NCBI GenBank assembly: GCA_036419695.1
Contig: CP143946.1
Location: forward strand, 352,501 to 416,500
Length of the DNA: 64,000 nt
Direction of reading: 5' to 3'
Origin: [Clostridium] symbiosum
GTDB lineage: Bacteria > Bacillota > Clostridia > Lachnospirales > Lachnospiraceae
This document shows, piece by piece, positions 34,808 through 43,593 of this stretch. Under the pieces are notes generated by a model. The model searched no databases. It had not been told where the DNA came from and saw nothing but the letters and a program-made list of their open reading frames with translations. Each line of letters begins with the position of its first letter. Positions within the stretch are counted from its first letter, which is position 1. Position numbers and translations under genes: made by a program.

Positions 34808-36853
34808 ATGAGAGAAAATACAAAAATAAAAGGCCAGCTGCGGTTCTATCTGCAATGGCCATTGATATTGTCGGTCTTTTTGATGGCAGCGAATCTGGTT
34901 GTTGGAGCGATAAGTCCCAAGGCCGGTTTTGCCATGTCCGGATTTACGTTACTTTATGTTGTGGTTGCCCTGTGGCTGTTCCTGTACAGGAGAAAGCGGC
35001 TCATGGGCGGGCTGGTGGAATTCTCGGCAGAATATGCAGGAATTCAGAAACAGCTGCTTTCCGAGATGGCGATGCCATATGCAATAGCCGATGCGGAAGG
35101 CCATCTGATTTGGATGAACAAGGCTTTTGCGGATGTTGTCCAGGAGGATAAGGGCTGCCGGAAGAGCCTGGCGGCGCTGTTCCCGGAGATTACAAAGGAG
35201 ATGCTGGATGAGATAGAAGGAAATTCCAGTATCCACTCTTCATTTGACGGGAAGTTTTACCGTGTTGATATCAGACAGATTTACGTGGATGAGAACGAAG
35301 GGTTGAGGCTCGACCTGAATCAGGAAATCCCCGAGGAGATGCTGCTTGCGGTTTACCTGTTTGATGAGACGGAGGTGCTCTCTTATAAGAGGGAAATTGA
35401 TAACCAGAAGCTCGTGGCGGGACTGATTTATCTGGACAACTACGAGGAGGCGCTGGAAAGTGTGGAGGAAGTAAGACGTTCCCTGCTGTCCGCGCTGATC
35501 GATCGCAAGATCAATAAGTACATCTCCAATATGGATGGTATCGTCAAGAAGCTGGAGAAGGATAAATATCTGTTTGTCATCAAACAGCAGTATACGGAAG
35601 AGATTCAGGAGAACCGTTTTAACCTTCTGGAAGATGTCAAAACGGTTAATATCGGCAACGAGATGGCTGTTACGCTCAGTATCGGTATGGGTATGAACGG
35701 AAGCAGCTATATTACAAACTATGAGTATGCCAGAACTGCCATTGATATGGCGCTGGGGCGCGGCGGCGATCAGGCCGTGGTCAAGGATGGGGCCAGAATC
35801 CGTTATTACGGCGGCAAGTCCCAGCAGCTTGAGAAGACGACCCGTGTTAAGGCGCGTGTCAAAGCTCACGCTATGCGCGAACTCATGGATACAAAAGACA
35901 AATTGCTGATTATGGGCCACAAAATCGGCGATATTGATTCTTTCGGCGCAGCCATCGGAATCTACAGGATTGCCACCTCTTTTAACAAGAAGGCAAGGAT
36001 TGTGGTCAACAGCGTCAATTCTTCCGTTAAACCGATGATGGCGAGATTTCAGAACAATCCTGATTATCCCGATGATCTGCTGATGACAGGGGAAGAGGCC
36101 TCGGATTGGGCGGATGCCAATACAATGCTGGTAGTTGTCGACGTCAACAGGCCCAGTATTGCGGAAGCGCCTGAACTGCTGAAACAGATTAAGACGATTG
36201 TAGTGCTGGATCACCACAGACAGAGCAGCGAGATTATCGACAATGCGGTGCTGTCCTATGTGGAGCCGTATGCATCCTCCACCTGTGAGATGGTTGCGGA
36301 AGTGCTCCAGTACATTGGCGACGGCATCAAGATCAAACCGGCCGAGGCGGATGCCATGTATGCCGGAATTGTAATCGATACGAATAATTTTATGAACCAG
36401 GCCGGAGTCAGAACCTTTGAGGCGGCAGCGTTCCTGCGCAGGAACGGCGCCGATGTGGTCAGGGTCAGAAAGCTGTTCCGCGATAAGCTGGAGGATTATA
36501 AGGCGAGAGCCGAGGCCATCCAGAAAGCGGAGATATTTAAAGATTATTTTGCCATCTCAGAATGCCCGGCCGAAGGCATTGAGAGCCCGACGGTAGTCGG
36601 CGCCCAGGCGGCCAATGAGATGCTCGATATCGTAGGGATTAAAGCTTCCTTTGTCCTTACGGAACTGGGAGATACCATTTATTTCAGCGCCCGTTCCATC
36701 GACGAGATCAATGTCCAGATCATGATGGAGAAACTGGGAGGCGGCGGTCACAGAACCATAGCAGGCGCCCAGTTGAAAGACGCAACGATAGAGGAAGCAA
36801 AGGACAAATTAAAAGAGATTATCACAGTAATGCTGGAGAAAGGGGATATATAG
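34808..36853 (+). CDS. gdpP: Cyclic di-AMP phosphodiesterase GdpP
   Basis: Encodes 681 residues. Two N-terminal membrane segments (about 15-60), a PAS-like domain, a degenerate GGDEF domain, then the DHH phosphoesterase (GHKIGDIDS, VVDVNRP, LDHHRQ) and DHHA1 domain (GGGGHRTIAGAQ). It breaks down c-di-AMP at the membrane. Start 34808 (GGGAGACAGAG upstream) is preferred over an in-frame GTG at 34784. Directly followed by rplI after 2 nt, the conserved Firmicutes arrangement. Confidence 0.95.
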   Translation: MRENTKIKGQLRFYLQWPLILSVFLMAANLVVGAISPKAGFAMSGFTLLYVVVALWLFLYRRKRLMGGLVEFSAEYAGIQKQLLSEMAMPYAIADAEGHLIWMNKAFADVVQEDKGCRKSLAALFPEITKEMLDEIEGNSSIHSSFDGKFYRVDIRQIYVDENEGLRLDLNQEIPEEMLLAVYLFDETEVLSYKREIDNQKLVAGLIYLDNYEEALESVEEVRRSLLSALIDRKINKYISNMDGIVKKLEKDKYLFVIKQQYTEEIQENRFNLLEDVKTVNIGNEMAVTLSIGMGMNGSSYITNYEYARTAIDMALGRGGDQAVVKDGARIRYYGGKSQQLEKTTRVKARVKAHAMRELMDTKDKLLIMGHKIGDIDSFGAAIGIYRIATSFNKKARIVVNSVNSSVKPMMARFQNNPDYPDDLLMTGEEASDWADANTMLVVVDVNRPSIAEAPELLKQIKTIVVLDHHRQSSEIIDNAVLSYVEPYASSTCEMVAEVLQYIGDGIKIKPAEADAMYAGIVIDTNNFMNQAGVRTFEAAAFLRRNGADVVRVRKLFRDKLEDYKARAEAIQKAEIFKDYFAISECPAEGIESPTVVGAQAANEMLDIVGIKASFVLTELGDTIYFSARSIDEINVQIMMEKLGGGGHRTIAGAQLKDATIEEAKDKLKEIITVMLEKGDI

Positions 36854-36855
36854 AA

Positions 36856-37302
36856 ATGGAAGTTGTATTATTGGAAGATGTAAAAGCATTAGGAAAAAAG
36901 GGACAGATCGTAAAGGTGAACGACGGCTATGCCAGAAACTTTATCCTGCCCAAAAAACTGGGAATTGAAGCAACTTCAAAGAACCTCAACGATTTAAAGC
37001 TGCAGAAGGCCAACGCCGACAAGATTGCTGCAGAGCAGCTTCAGGCGGCAAAAGATCTGGCTGCAGAACTTGGAAGTAAATCGATTACACTTTCTATCAA
37101 GGCAGGAGAGGGCGGAAAAGCGTTCGGCTCCGTTTCATCCAAGGAGATTGCAAAGGCAATCCAGGATCAGCTGGGAATGGAAATAGATAAAAAGAAACTG
37201 GTTCTTCCGGAACCGCTTAAAACATTTGGAACCCACGAAGTGCCTGTTAAACTCCACAAAGATGTAACCGGCAAGCTGGCTGTTAAGGTAGTGGAAAGCT
37301 AA
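36856..37302 (+). CDS. rplI: 50S ribosomal protein L9
   Basis: Encodes 148 residues starting MEVVLLEDVKALGKKGQIV, with GYARNFILPKKLG and the C-terminal domain ending VKVVES. Full length. GAGAAAGGGG upstream lies in the end of gdpP, so translation is coupled. Confidence 0.98.
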   Translation: MEVVLLEDVKALGKKGQIVKVNDGYARNFILPKKLGIEATSKNLNDLKLQKANADKIAAEQLQAAKDLAAELGSKSITLSIKAGEGGKAFGSVSSKEIAKAIQDQLGMEIDKKKLVLPEPLKTFGTHEVPVKLHKDVTGKLAVKVVES

Positions 37303-37337
37303 GAATACCGCCCACAGAAAGAATCGGAGGTTTACAG

Positions 37338-38669
37338 ATGGATGAAGCGCTGATAAAAAGGGTGCTCCCCCACAGCGTAGAAGCAGAACAGTCGGTCATC
37401 GGCTCAATGCTGATGGACAGAGAGGCAATTATTTCGGCGTCTGAGATTGTGACAGGCGCCGATTTTTACCAGCATCAGTATGGCGTGATGTTTGAATCCA
37501 TGGTGGAATTGTTCAACGAGGGTAAGCCGGTCGATCTGGTAACGCTCCAGAACCGCCTGAAGGAGAAGGATGTGCCGCCGGAGGTAAGCAGCCTGGAATT
37601 TGTCCGGGATATTGTTACGACCGTGCCGACGTCCGCCAATGTTAAAACATATGCCAATATCGTGAGAGAGAAAGCTGTTTTAAGGCGGCTGATCAAGGTT
37701 AATGAGGAGATAGAAGGACTCTGCTATGCGGGGAAGGACAAGCTGGAATACATCCTGGCCCACACGGAGAAATCGGTCTTTGATCTGCTTCAGAGCAGGG
37801 GTTCGGGTGATTTTGTGCCGATCCGGCAGGTTGCCCTGAATGTATTGGAAAAGATTGAGACGGCATCCAAAAACCAGGGAACCGTTACTGGTGTGCCGAC
37901 CGGATTTATCGATCTGGACTACCGGACATCCGGCTTCCAGCCATCGGATTTTATTCTGATTGCGGCCCGTCCGTCCATGGGTAAAACGGCGTTTGTACTG
38001 AATGTCGTGGATCATGTGGCCGTCAAAAAAGGGCTGCCCTGTATGGTATTCAGCCTGGAGATGTCCAAGGAACAGCTGGTAAACCGTATGCTCTCGATGG
38101 AATCCAACGTGGATTCCCAGAAGCTGCGTACCGGTACACTGACCGACTCGGACTGGGATGCCGTGGTGGAAGGAATCGGAGTCATTGGAAATTCTAAACT
38201 GATTATTGACGATACGCCGGGAATTTCGATTATGGAACTGCGGTCGAAATGCCGTAAGATGAAGCTGGAATACGGGCTCAGTGTCGTTATTATCGACTAC
38301 CTTCAGTTGATGTCGGGTAACGGCAAGGGCGGAGAAAACAGGCAGCAGGAGATCTCGGAGATTTCCCGATCCCTGAAAGCGCTCGCCAGGGAGCTGAATG
38401 CCCCGGTTATTGCACTGTCCCAGTTGTCACGTGCCTGTGAGACGAGGCCCGACCACAGACCGATGCTTTCTGACCTTCGAGAGTCGGGAGCCATCGAGCA
38501 GGATGCGGACGTTGTTATGTTCCTGTATCGTGACGATTATTATAATAAAGACACGGATATGCCGAATATTGCGGAAGTAATTATCGCGAAACAGCGAAAC
38601 GGCCCAATCGGCACCATTCAGTTGATGTGGAGACCTGAGCTGACGAAGTTTGCCAATCTGGCGAAGTAG
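37338..38669 (+). CDS. dnaB: Replicative DNA helicase
   Basis: Encodes 443 residues. The N-terminal primase-binding domain (PHSVEAEQSVIGSMLMD) is followed by the RecA-like motor with Walker A ARPSMGKTAF near residues 213-222 and Walker B VVIIDYLQLM. Unwinds DNA at the fork. GAATCGGAGG upstream. Last gene of gdpP-rplI-dnaB; no intein. Confidence 0.98.
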   Translation: MDEALIKRVLPHSVEAEQSVIGSMLMDREAIISASEIVTGADFYQHQYGVMFESMVELFNEGKPVDLVTLQNRLKEKDVPPEVSSLEFVRDIVTTVPTSANVKTYANIVREKAVLRRLIKVNEEIEGLCYAGKDKLEYILAHTEKSVFDLLQSRGSGDFVPIRQVALNVLEKIETASKNQGTVTGVPTGFIDLDYRTSGFQPSDFILIAARPSMGKTAFVLNVVDHVAVKKGLPCMVFSLEMSKEQLVNRMLSMESNVDSQKLRTGTLTDSDWDAVVEGIGVIGNSKLIIDDTPGISIMELRSKCRKMKLEYGLSVVIIDYLQLMSGNGKGGENRQQEISEISRSLKALARELNAPVIALSQLSRACETRPDHRPMLSDLRESGAIEQDADVVMFLYRDDYYNKDTDMPNIAEVIIAKQRNGPIGTIQLMWRPELTKFANLAK

Positions 38670-38720
38670 GTTAAGAGAAGCATGTAAGAGAGACAAATAA
38701 AGAAGTTCACTATATATTAA

Positions 38721-38769
38721 AAACGGACTGTGCCTGTTCATCCCCTATGGGAAGAAGCACAGTCCGTTT
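38721..38769. terminator. Terminator between dnaB and the convergent genes
   Basis: AAACGGACTGTGC pairs with GCACAGTCCGTTT, with a loop that holds a further CCC/GGG pairing. A-run before and T-rich sequence after allow use from both sides. Confidence 0.9.
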
Positions 38770-38784
38770 GTTCTATCTAAAGTC

Positions 38785-39084
38785 TTATTTTGAAAAGAAC
38801 GCATCAAATAAGCTGTCCTGTTCCGGGTTGTGGACTACATAACCGACTGCTATCTTGTTGTCCGTCAGTTCGATCAGTTTCTGTGCCTTTTCCGGGCCGA
38901 ATGCGCCGCAAAGTTCCACCGCTCCAAAGCCCTCCGCTGCAAGTTCCTTCATTTTTGTGCAGGCCTCGTCGAAGCTGCGGACCGTGTAAATGTAGCTTGT
39001 CATATTTCCCTTTTCAAAACATGCCTGGTGTTCCTCCGGGCTATAGGCATCGCTCATCAGAATAAAAGCAAATTTTTTCTTCAT
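38785..39084 (-). CDS. DUF6506 family protein
   Basis: Encodes 99 residues starting MKKKFAFILMSDAYSPEEH, ferredoxin-like alpha/beta pattern, no signal. Matches small DUF6506 proteins of unknown function. GGAGACAG upstream. Second gene after the PPC-domain protein with a 26-nt gap, so likely co-transcribed. Confidence 0.75.
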   Translation of the reverse strand: MKKKFAFILMSDAYSPEEHQACFEKGNMTSYIYTVRSFDEACTKMKELAAEGFGAVELCGAFGPEKAQKLIELTDNKIAVGYVVHNPEQDSLFDAFFSK

Positions 39085-39110
39085 ATTTCTGTCTCCTTTT
39101 CCAAATTTTC

Positions 39111-39530
39111 TTAGAATTTAAATAAGTTTAAACCGATTTCTTCGTCAAAGGCCCTGTCCACGCTGCCGTCTATCACGGTAATCACCATCTCGCAGGTTGC
39201 GCTTACGACCGCCCTGTTTAAATGGCCTCCGAAGACTTCTCCTTTTTCATTTCCCGCGCTCATATGGAGGTGGGAATAAAATCCGCCGTTCATGGTATTT
39301 ATCGTCCCGTTCAGGGATACGATCTCATAATCACCCTTAAAATCATTGGAATAATATTTTTTCTCCCCGGTCTTAAACACTCCCGTTGTAAAATCATTGA
39401 TCGCGCCCAGGGCGGTGACACCGGCCAGTTTAATGTTCTCTTTTATGGCTATTTCTTTTACTTGCTCGAGGATTTCTTCCCCTTTGTCAATCCTTGCTAT
39501 GATTGTGTTCTGAAATCTGCGGTAGTCCAT
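39111..39530 (-). CDS. PPC (DUF296) domain protein
   Basis: Encodes 139 residues with the PPC/DUF296 pattern: EILEQVKEIAIKENIKLAGVTALGAIND, the metal-site HLHMSAG and GGHLNRAVVSATCEMVI. Prokaryotic single-domain members form trimers of unknown function and are often called DNA-binding by analogy with plant AT-hook proteins; no AT-hook is present here. GGGAGGAAGC precedes the start. Confidence 0.85.
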   Translation of the reverse strand: MDYRRFQNTIIARIDKGEEILEQVKEIAIKENIKLAGVTALGAINDFTTGVFKTGEKKYYSNDFKGDYEIVSLNGTINTMNGGFYSHLHMSAGNEKGEVFGGHLNRAVVSATCEMVITVIDGSVDRAFDEEIGLNLFKF

Positions 39531-39727
39531 ATGAGCTTCCTCCCTTTCACTATTATCTCCGCTTATTGTAGCAAATCATTCCGTCATGATCCAGCCCTGT
39601 TTTACACATTGTCTGCACCGGATTTTACCGCTGGTTCCGGAATCGTCGGAAACAGCTTTTTTGTCTGCACTTTATACATAGATTTCTGCGTTTTACGCAC
39701 CGTTTTGGGCAGTTTGTACAAGAACCG

Positions 39728-39781
39728 TTGACGATGATGTTAAGGAACTGTAAAATTAGCTCATAATTATTAAATAATTAT
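39728..39781 (+). promoter_or_regulatory. Promoter and palindrome upstream of the TRAP operon
   Basis: TTGACG (39728-39733), 17-nt spacer, TAAAAT (39751-39756). A perfect 19-nt palindrome ATAATTATT-A-AATAATTAT (39763-39781) sits over the expected transcription start and could be an operator. The rest of the 289-nt gap shows no gene. Confidence 0.7.
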
Positions 39782-39819
39782 AAAAAGTCAGTGAACATTT
39801 AAGAAAGAGGGTACGGGAT

Positions 39820-40890
39820 ATGAGGAAAAAAATGAAATCAGTGATTGCATGTATTACTTGTCTGGCAATGGCGGCGTCGCTTGCGGGCTGCTCGGGCAGC
39901 ACGGGAACATCCGATGCGGGAAGTTCCGCCGCGCCGGTGCCGACAGTGGCCACGCAGGGTGCTGAAGGGGACAGCGGCCAGGCATCTACTGTGGACATTG
40001 ACAGGGCAAAAGAATTTGTTACTATCGCGACCGGTCCTACCAGCGGTATTTACTATCCGATTGGAGGAGCTTTTGCAACCGTTCTGGGCAACGCGGGATA
40101 TAAGACATCGGCACAGGCAACGGGCGCCTCCGTTGAAAACATCAACCTGATTTCCGCCGGGGAGGCCGAACTGGCTATTGCGATGCAGGATTCCGTTATG
40201 CAGGCATATGAAGGTTTTGGAGCTTTTGATACGCCCAATTCCGACCTCCGCGCAGTAATGCGTCTCTGGCCGAACTATGTCCAGCTTGTAACAACGGCGG
40301 GAACCGGGATTAAGAGTGTGGAAGATTTGAAGGGCAAACGTGTCGGCGTGGGTGCACCGAACTCCGGTGTGGAGCTGAATGCACGCATGATTTATGAGGC
40401 ATATGGAATGACTTATGAAGACAGCGACGTGGACTATTTATCTTACGGCGAGGCCATTGACCAGATGAAAAACGGCCAGTGTGACGCTGCATTCGTAACC
40501 TCGGGACTTCCGAACTCCACAGTCAGCGAGCTGGCATTCAGCTACGACATGGTAATCGTGCCGATCGACGGGGCGGGCAGAGACCATCTGGTTGAAAAGT
40601 ATCCGTTCTTTGCGGCAAGCACCATTCCGGCCGATACTTATAACAATGAGGAAGATGTTGAGAGCGTATTTGTTTATAATATCATGATTGTCAATAAAGA
40701 CCTTTCGGATGACATGGTATATGACATGATGAACTGCATTTTTGATGATATCGGAAGTATCAAAGCTTCCCATAACACAGCGGATAAGAACATCGACATA
40801 AGCTTCGGCGTCGATGACGTCAAGATCCCACTCCACGACGGCGCTGCAAAATGGTGGCAGGATCACGGATATGAAACGCCGCAGAACTAA
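39820..40890 (+). CDS. TAXI-type TRAP transporter solute-binding lipoprotein
   Basis: Encodes 356 residues. A lipoprotein signal with lipobox LAGC (Cys24) is followed by a low-complexity Ser/Ala/Gly linker and the TAXI domain (ATGPTSGIYYPIGGAFA, GAPNSGVELNAR). It binds the solute outside the cell for the permease encoded two genes later. AAGAAAGAGGG upstream. Ligand unknown; family members bind glutamate-like or dicarboxylate compounds. Confidence 0.93.
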   Translation: MRKKMKSVIACITCLAMAASLAGCSGSTGTSDAGSSAAPVPTVATQGAEGDSGQASTVDIDRAKEFVTIATGPTSGIYYPIGGAFATVLGNAGYKTSAQATGASVENINLISAGEAELAIAMQDSVMQAYEGFGAFDTPNSDLRAVMRLWPNYVQLVTTAGTGIKSVEDLKGKRVGVGAPNSGVELNARMIYEAYGMTYEDSDVDYLSYGEAIDQMKNGQCDAAFVTSGLPNSTVSELAFSYDMVIVPIDGAGRDHLVEKYPFFAASTIPADTYNNEEDVESVFVYNIMIVNKDLSDDMVYDMMNCIFDDIGSIKASHNTADKNIDISFGVDDVKIPLHDGAAKWWQDHGYETPQN

Positions 40891-41344
40891 ACGCCTTCTC
40901 CTGCTGATCGCATCAGCTCTGGTTATTCTCTCTGCCGCCGTCTTCGGACCGCGGCAGAGGGAGTACCTGGTTATCAGGAACCAGGAGACGGGAGAGACTT
41001 ACGTGAGAGTGCCGGTGGAGACCGGAGACAAACTCAACTTCGGCTGGGAGCATTCTTTCGAGCATATCCCATGGAATGAATATTATGAGGTAGAAAAAGA
41101 CGGAAGTTTTCTTTTAAATACAATATCGGTGGCGGGTTTCGGCGCCGGAATTCCGGCGGAAATGGACTGTACTTACCGGTATGAAGACGGACTGGTTTAT
41201 ATGGACGATATAGGGAGTGAATTTCCCCGGTTCAACTGGATTAATTCACAGACGGCATTAAAAGAGATAGGGTTGAACGGCCGGCTTCTGATCAGGGGGG
41301 AGGATATGCCTCACCATGAGAAGATGGTGCTCTGTATCGAATAG
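40871..41344 (+). CDS. DUF1850 membrane-anchored protein
   Basis: Encodes 157 residues: an N-terminal membrane anchor (LLLLIASALVILSAAVF) and the DUF1850 domain (WEHSFEHIPWNEYYEV). DUF1850 proteins are found almost only beside TAXI-TRAP genes and may be an accessory or small membrane subunit. ATG 40871 overlaps the solute-binding gene by 20 nt; the longer ORF from 40814 would be overlap only. Confidence 0.87.
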   Translation: MKRRRTKRLLLLIASALVILSAAVFGPRQREYLVIRNQETGETYVRVPVETGDKLNFGWEHSFEHIPWNEYYEVEKDGSFLLNTISVAGFGAGIPAEMDCTYRYEDGLVYMDDIGSEFPRFNWINSQTALKEIGLNGRLLIRGEDMPHHEKMVLCIE

Positions 41345-41361
41345 GGAAAGGAGGATATGAA

Positions 41362-43431
41362 ATGAGCGATGAAGAGAAAAAACAGGATCCTGCTTCTGGG
41401 ACGGACGACGATGCGTTCAGGGATGCGGCTTTGGAAAGTCGGGAACCGGCAAATGACGATGGAAAACCGGAAGCTGAACTGACGGATGCAAAAAAGCAGG
41501 AACTCCTTGAAAAGTTTGATAAAGAGAGCAAGACGCGCACCTTTGTATCACCGATGGTTGCGAGGGTATATAAGATTTTTGCGATTGCGGTGACTCTGTA
41601 CCACCTTGTATTTGCATCCGGTTTCTGGATGCCTGAGACGCTGAAACACCGTTCTCTCCATGTGTCAATGATTCTCATACTGGCATTTGCCATGTATCCG
41701 GCAACAAAAAAAGCCAGCCGCAAGGTGATTGCATGGTACGACTATATCCTGATGACGCTTTCGGCGGCAGTGCCACTTTATATGTGGCTCGATTATTTTA
41801 ATATTATTAACCGGGCGGGCAAGCCGAATTCCATGGACGTCATAATTGGAACCCTGCTTACGCTCCTGGTGCTGGAGGCTACAAGACGCGTATGCGGCTT
41901 GGCGCTTCCGATTCTCGGCATAATCTTTATTGCATACAGCCTGATGGGCACGAAACAGGGACTGATTCCAATCGATATTCCGGGAATCTTTCTCCACAGA
42001 GGTTACACCTGGCAGAAGCTGATGAGCCATTTCTTCGCCAATACGGAGGGTATCTACGGCTCCTCGGTCAACGTGGCCTCGACCTACATATTCCTGTTTA
42101 TTGCATTCGGCGAGATTATGAACAAATGCGGCATGGGCAAATTCTTCAATGATATTGCAAATGCCCTTGCAGGCGGAAGTAAAGGCGGCCCCGCCAAAGT
42201 GGCGGTTGTGGCATCCGGTCTTCTGGGCATGATCAACGGCGCTGCGGTGGCCGTAGTCGTGACAACCGGTTCTTTTACGATACCGCTTATGAAGAAAACG
42301 GGATACGACAACGAGTTTTCGGGCGCCATTGTTGCGACCGGTTCCGTAGGCGGCCAGTTAATGCCTCCTGTAATGGGGGCCGCGGCATTCATCATGGCGG
42401 AGACACTGGGAATTAAATACAGTACTCTGCTTGTATCCGCAATCATTCCCGCCGTCATTTACTATATTGGAATCCTGCTCCAGATCCAGATGCGCGCCGA
42501 GAAAATGGGAATGCAGGGGACGCCGAAGGATCAGCTCCCCAAGATAGGCGAGGTCATGAAGGAATACGGCCATCTGGCAATTCCGTTGATTTTCCTGGTT
42601 TACATGCTGTTCTTCAGCGGCAAGACGGTAATTATGGCTGCATTCTATACCATTATCTTCACAATTGTTGTCGCAGAGCTGCGTCCGAACACGAGGATGA
42701 GCCTGGATGACATTATCGACGCCATGGTAGCAAGCGCCAAGTCGACTGTATCGGTTGCCATTGCCTGTGCCTGCGTCGGAATTATCGTAGGCGTGAGCAG
42801 TATCACCGGTTTTGCCCTCAACATGGCGAGCACCATCATCCAGATTGGCGGCCAGAACCTGATGTTCACCCTGATGTTTACAATGGTAACGTGTATGATT
42901 CTCGGCATGGGGCTTCCGAGCATTCCTTCCTACATCATTACATCCACGATTGCGGCTCCGGCCCTTGTCACACTGGGAATTCCGCCTATCGCGGCCCATA
43001 TGTTCTGTTTCTACTTTGCAATGTTTGCAAACCTGACACCGCCGGTTGCCCTGGCTGCATTTGCCGCGGCAGGCATAGCGGGAGGCAGCCCGATGAAGAC
43101 GGGATGGGCGTCGGTGAAGCTGGCCCTGGCCGGATTTATCCTGCCTTATATGTTTGTATATAATACAGAACTTCTGCTTCTCGACACACCGATTGCCAGA
43201 GGAATCCAGGTAGCCATCACGGCGGCCATCGGCGTATTCCTGATCAGCGTGGCGGTGGAAGGGTTCCTGTTCCAGAAGGTAAACGTTGCGCTTCGGATTC
43301 TCTGTTTTGTCGGCGCCTACCTCCTGATCGACAGCGGACTCATCACCGACATTATCGGTATTGCCATCTGCGCGGCAATCGTCATTTTACAGAAGACATT
43401 GGCGAAAAAAAATGTTACAATGGTGACGTAG
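41362..43431 (+). CDS. TRAP transporter fused permease (DctQ-DctM type)
   Basis: Encodes 689 residues. A long charged N-terminal tail (about 60 residues, Asp/Glu/Lys-rich) precedes about 16 membrane segments: a small 4-TM part (to ~120) and a large 12-TM part with GLLGMINGAAVAVVVTTGSF, GGQLMPPVMGAAAF and LGMGLPSIPSYI. Typical TAXI-TRAP fused permease. GAAAGGAGG upstream. It completes the three-gene transporter operon, which ends in a strong terminator. Confidence 0.93.
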   Translation: MSDEEKKQDPASGTDDDAFRDAALESREPANDDGKPEAELTDAKKQELLEKFDKESKTRTFVSPMVARVYKIFAIAVTLYHLVFASGFWMPETLKHRSLHVSMILILAFAMYPATKKASRKVIAWYDYILMTLSAAVPLYMWLDYFNIINRAGKPNSMDVIIGTLLTLLVLEATRRVCGLALPILGIIFIAYSLMGTKQGLIPIDIPGIFLHRGYTWQKLMSHFFANTEGIYGSSVNVASTYIFLFIAFGEIMNKCGMGKFFNDIANALAGGSKGGPAKVAVVASGLLGMINGAAVAVVVTTGSFTIPLMKKTGYDNEFSGAIVATGSVGGQLMPPVMGAAAFIMAETLGIKYSTLLVSAIIPAVIYYIGILLQIQMRAEKMGMQGTPKDQLPKIGEVMKEYGHLAIPLIFLVYMLFFSGKTVIMAAFYTIIFTIVVAELRPNTRMSLDDIIDAMVASAKSTVSVAIACACVGIIVGVSSITGFALNMASTIIQIGGQNLMFTLMFTMVTCMILGMGLPSIPSYIITSTIAAPALVTLGIPPIAAHMFCFYFAMFANLTPPVALAAFAAAGIAGGSPMKTGWASVKLALAGFILPYMFVYNTELLLLDTPIARGIQVAITAAIGVFLISVAVEGFLFQKVNVALRILCFVGAYLLIDSGLITDIIGIAICAAIVILQKTLAKKNVTMVT

Positions 43432-43461
43432 CTTTCTAAAGGTTACTAAAACCGGCATGAT

Positions 43462-43504
43462 GGGGTGCTGCGGGACTGCACAGGATTCCGCGGCGCCCCT
43501 TTTT
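43462..43504 (+). terminator. Terminator of the TRAP operon
   Basis: GGGGTGCTGCGG pairs with CCGCGGCGCCCC (two G-U pairs) and is followed by TTTTT. Confidence 0.92.
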
Positions 43505-43545
43505 CATATCAAAGGGAAGCGCTCCTATGATATAAAAAGCGCTCC
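43505..43545 (+). repeat. Short form of the post-terminator hairpin element (S2)
   Basis: ATATCAAAGGGAAGCGCTCCTATGATAT then AAAAAGCGCTCCGGG, directly after the TRAP terminator T-run and before lytS. Aligns with S1 and the first hairpin of repeats A and C; no GC-rich module follows. Confidence 0.65.
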
Positions 43546-43593
43546 GGGCAGGATGCTTTCCTGCTTCTGAGAGGCCGGAATTGGGGGTTCACT

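Noticed and set aside
35240..36217. 325-codon open frame on the minus strand
   Set aside because: Antisense to gdpP and lacks a ribosome site.
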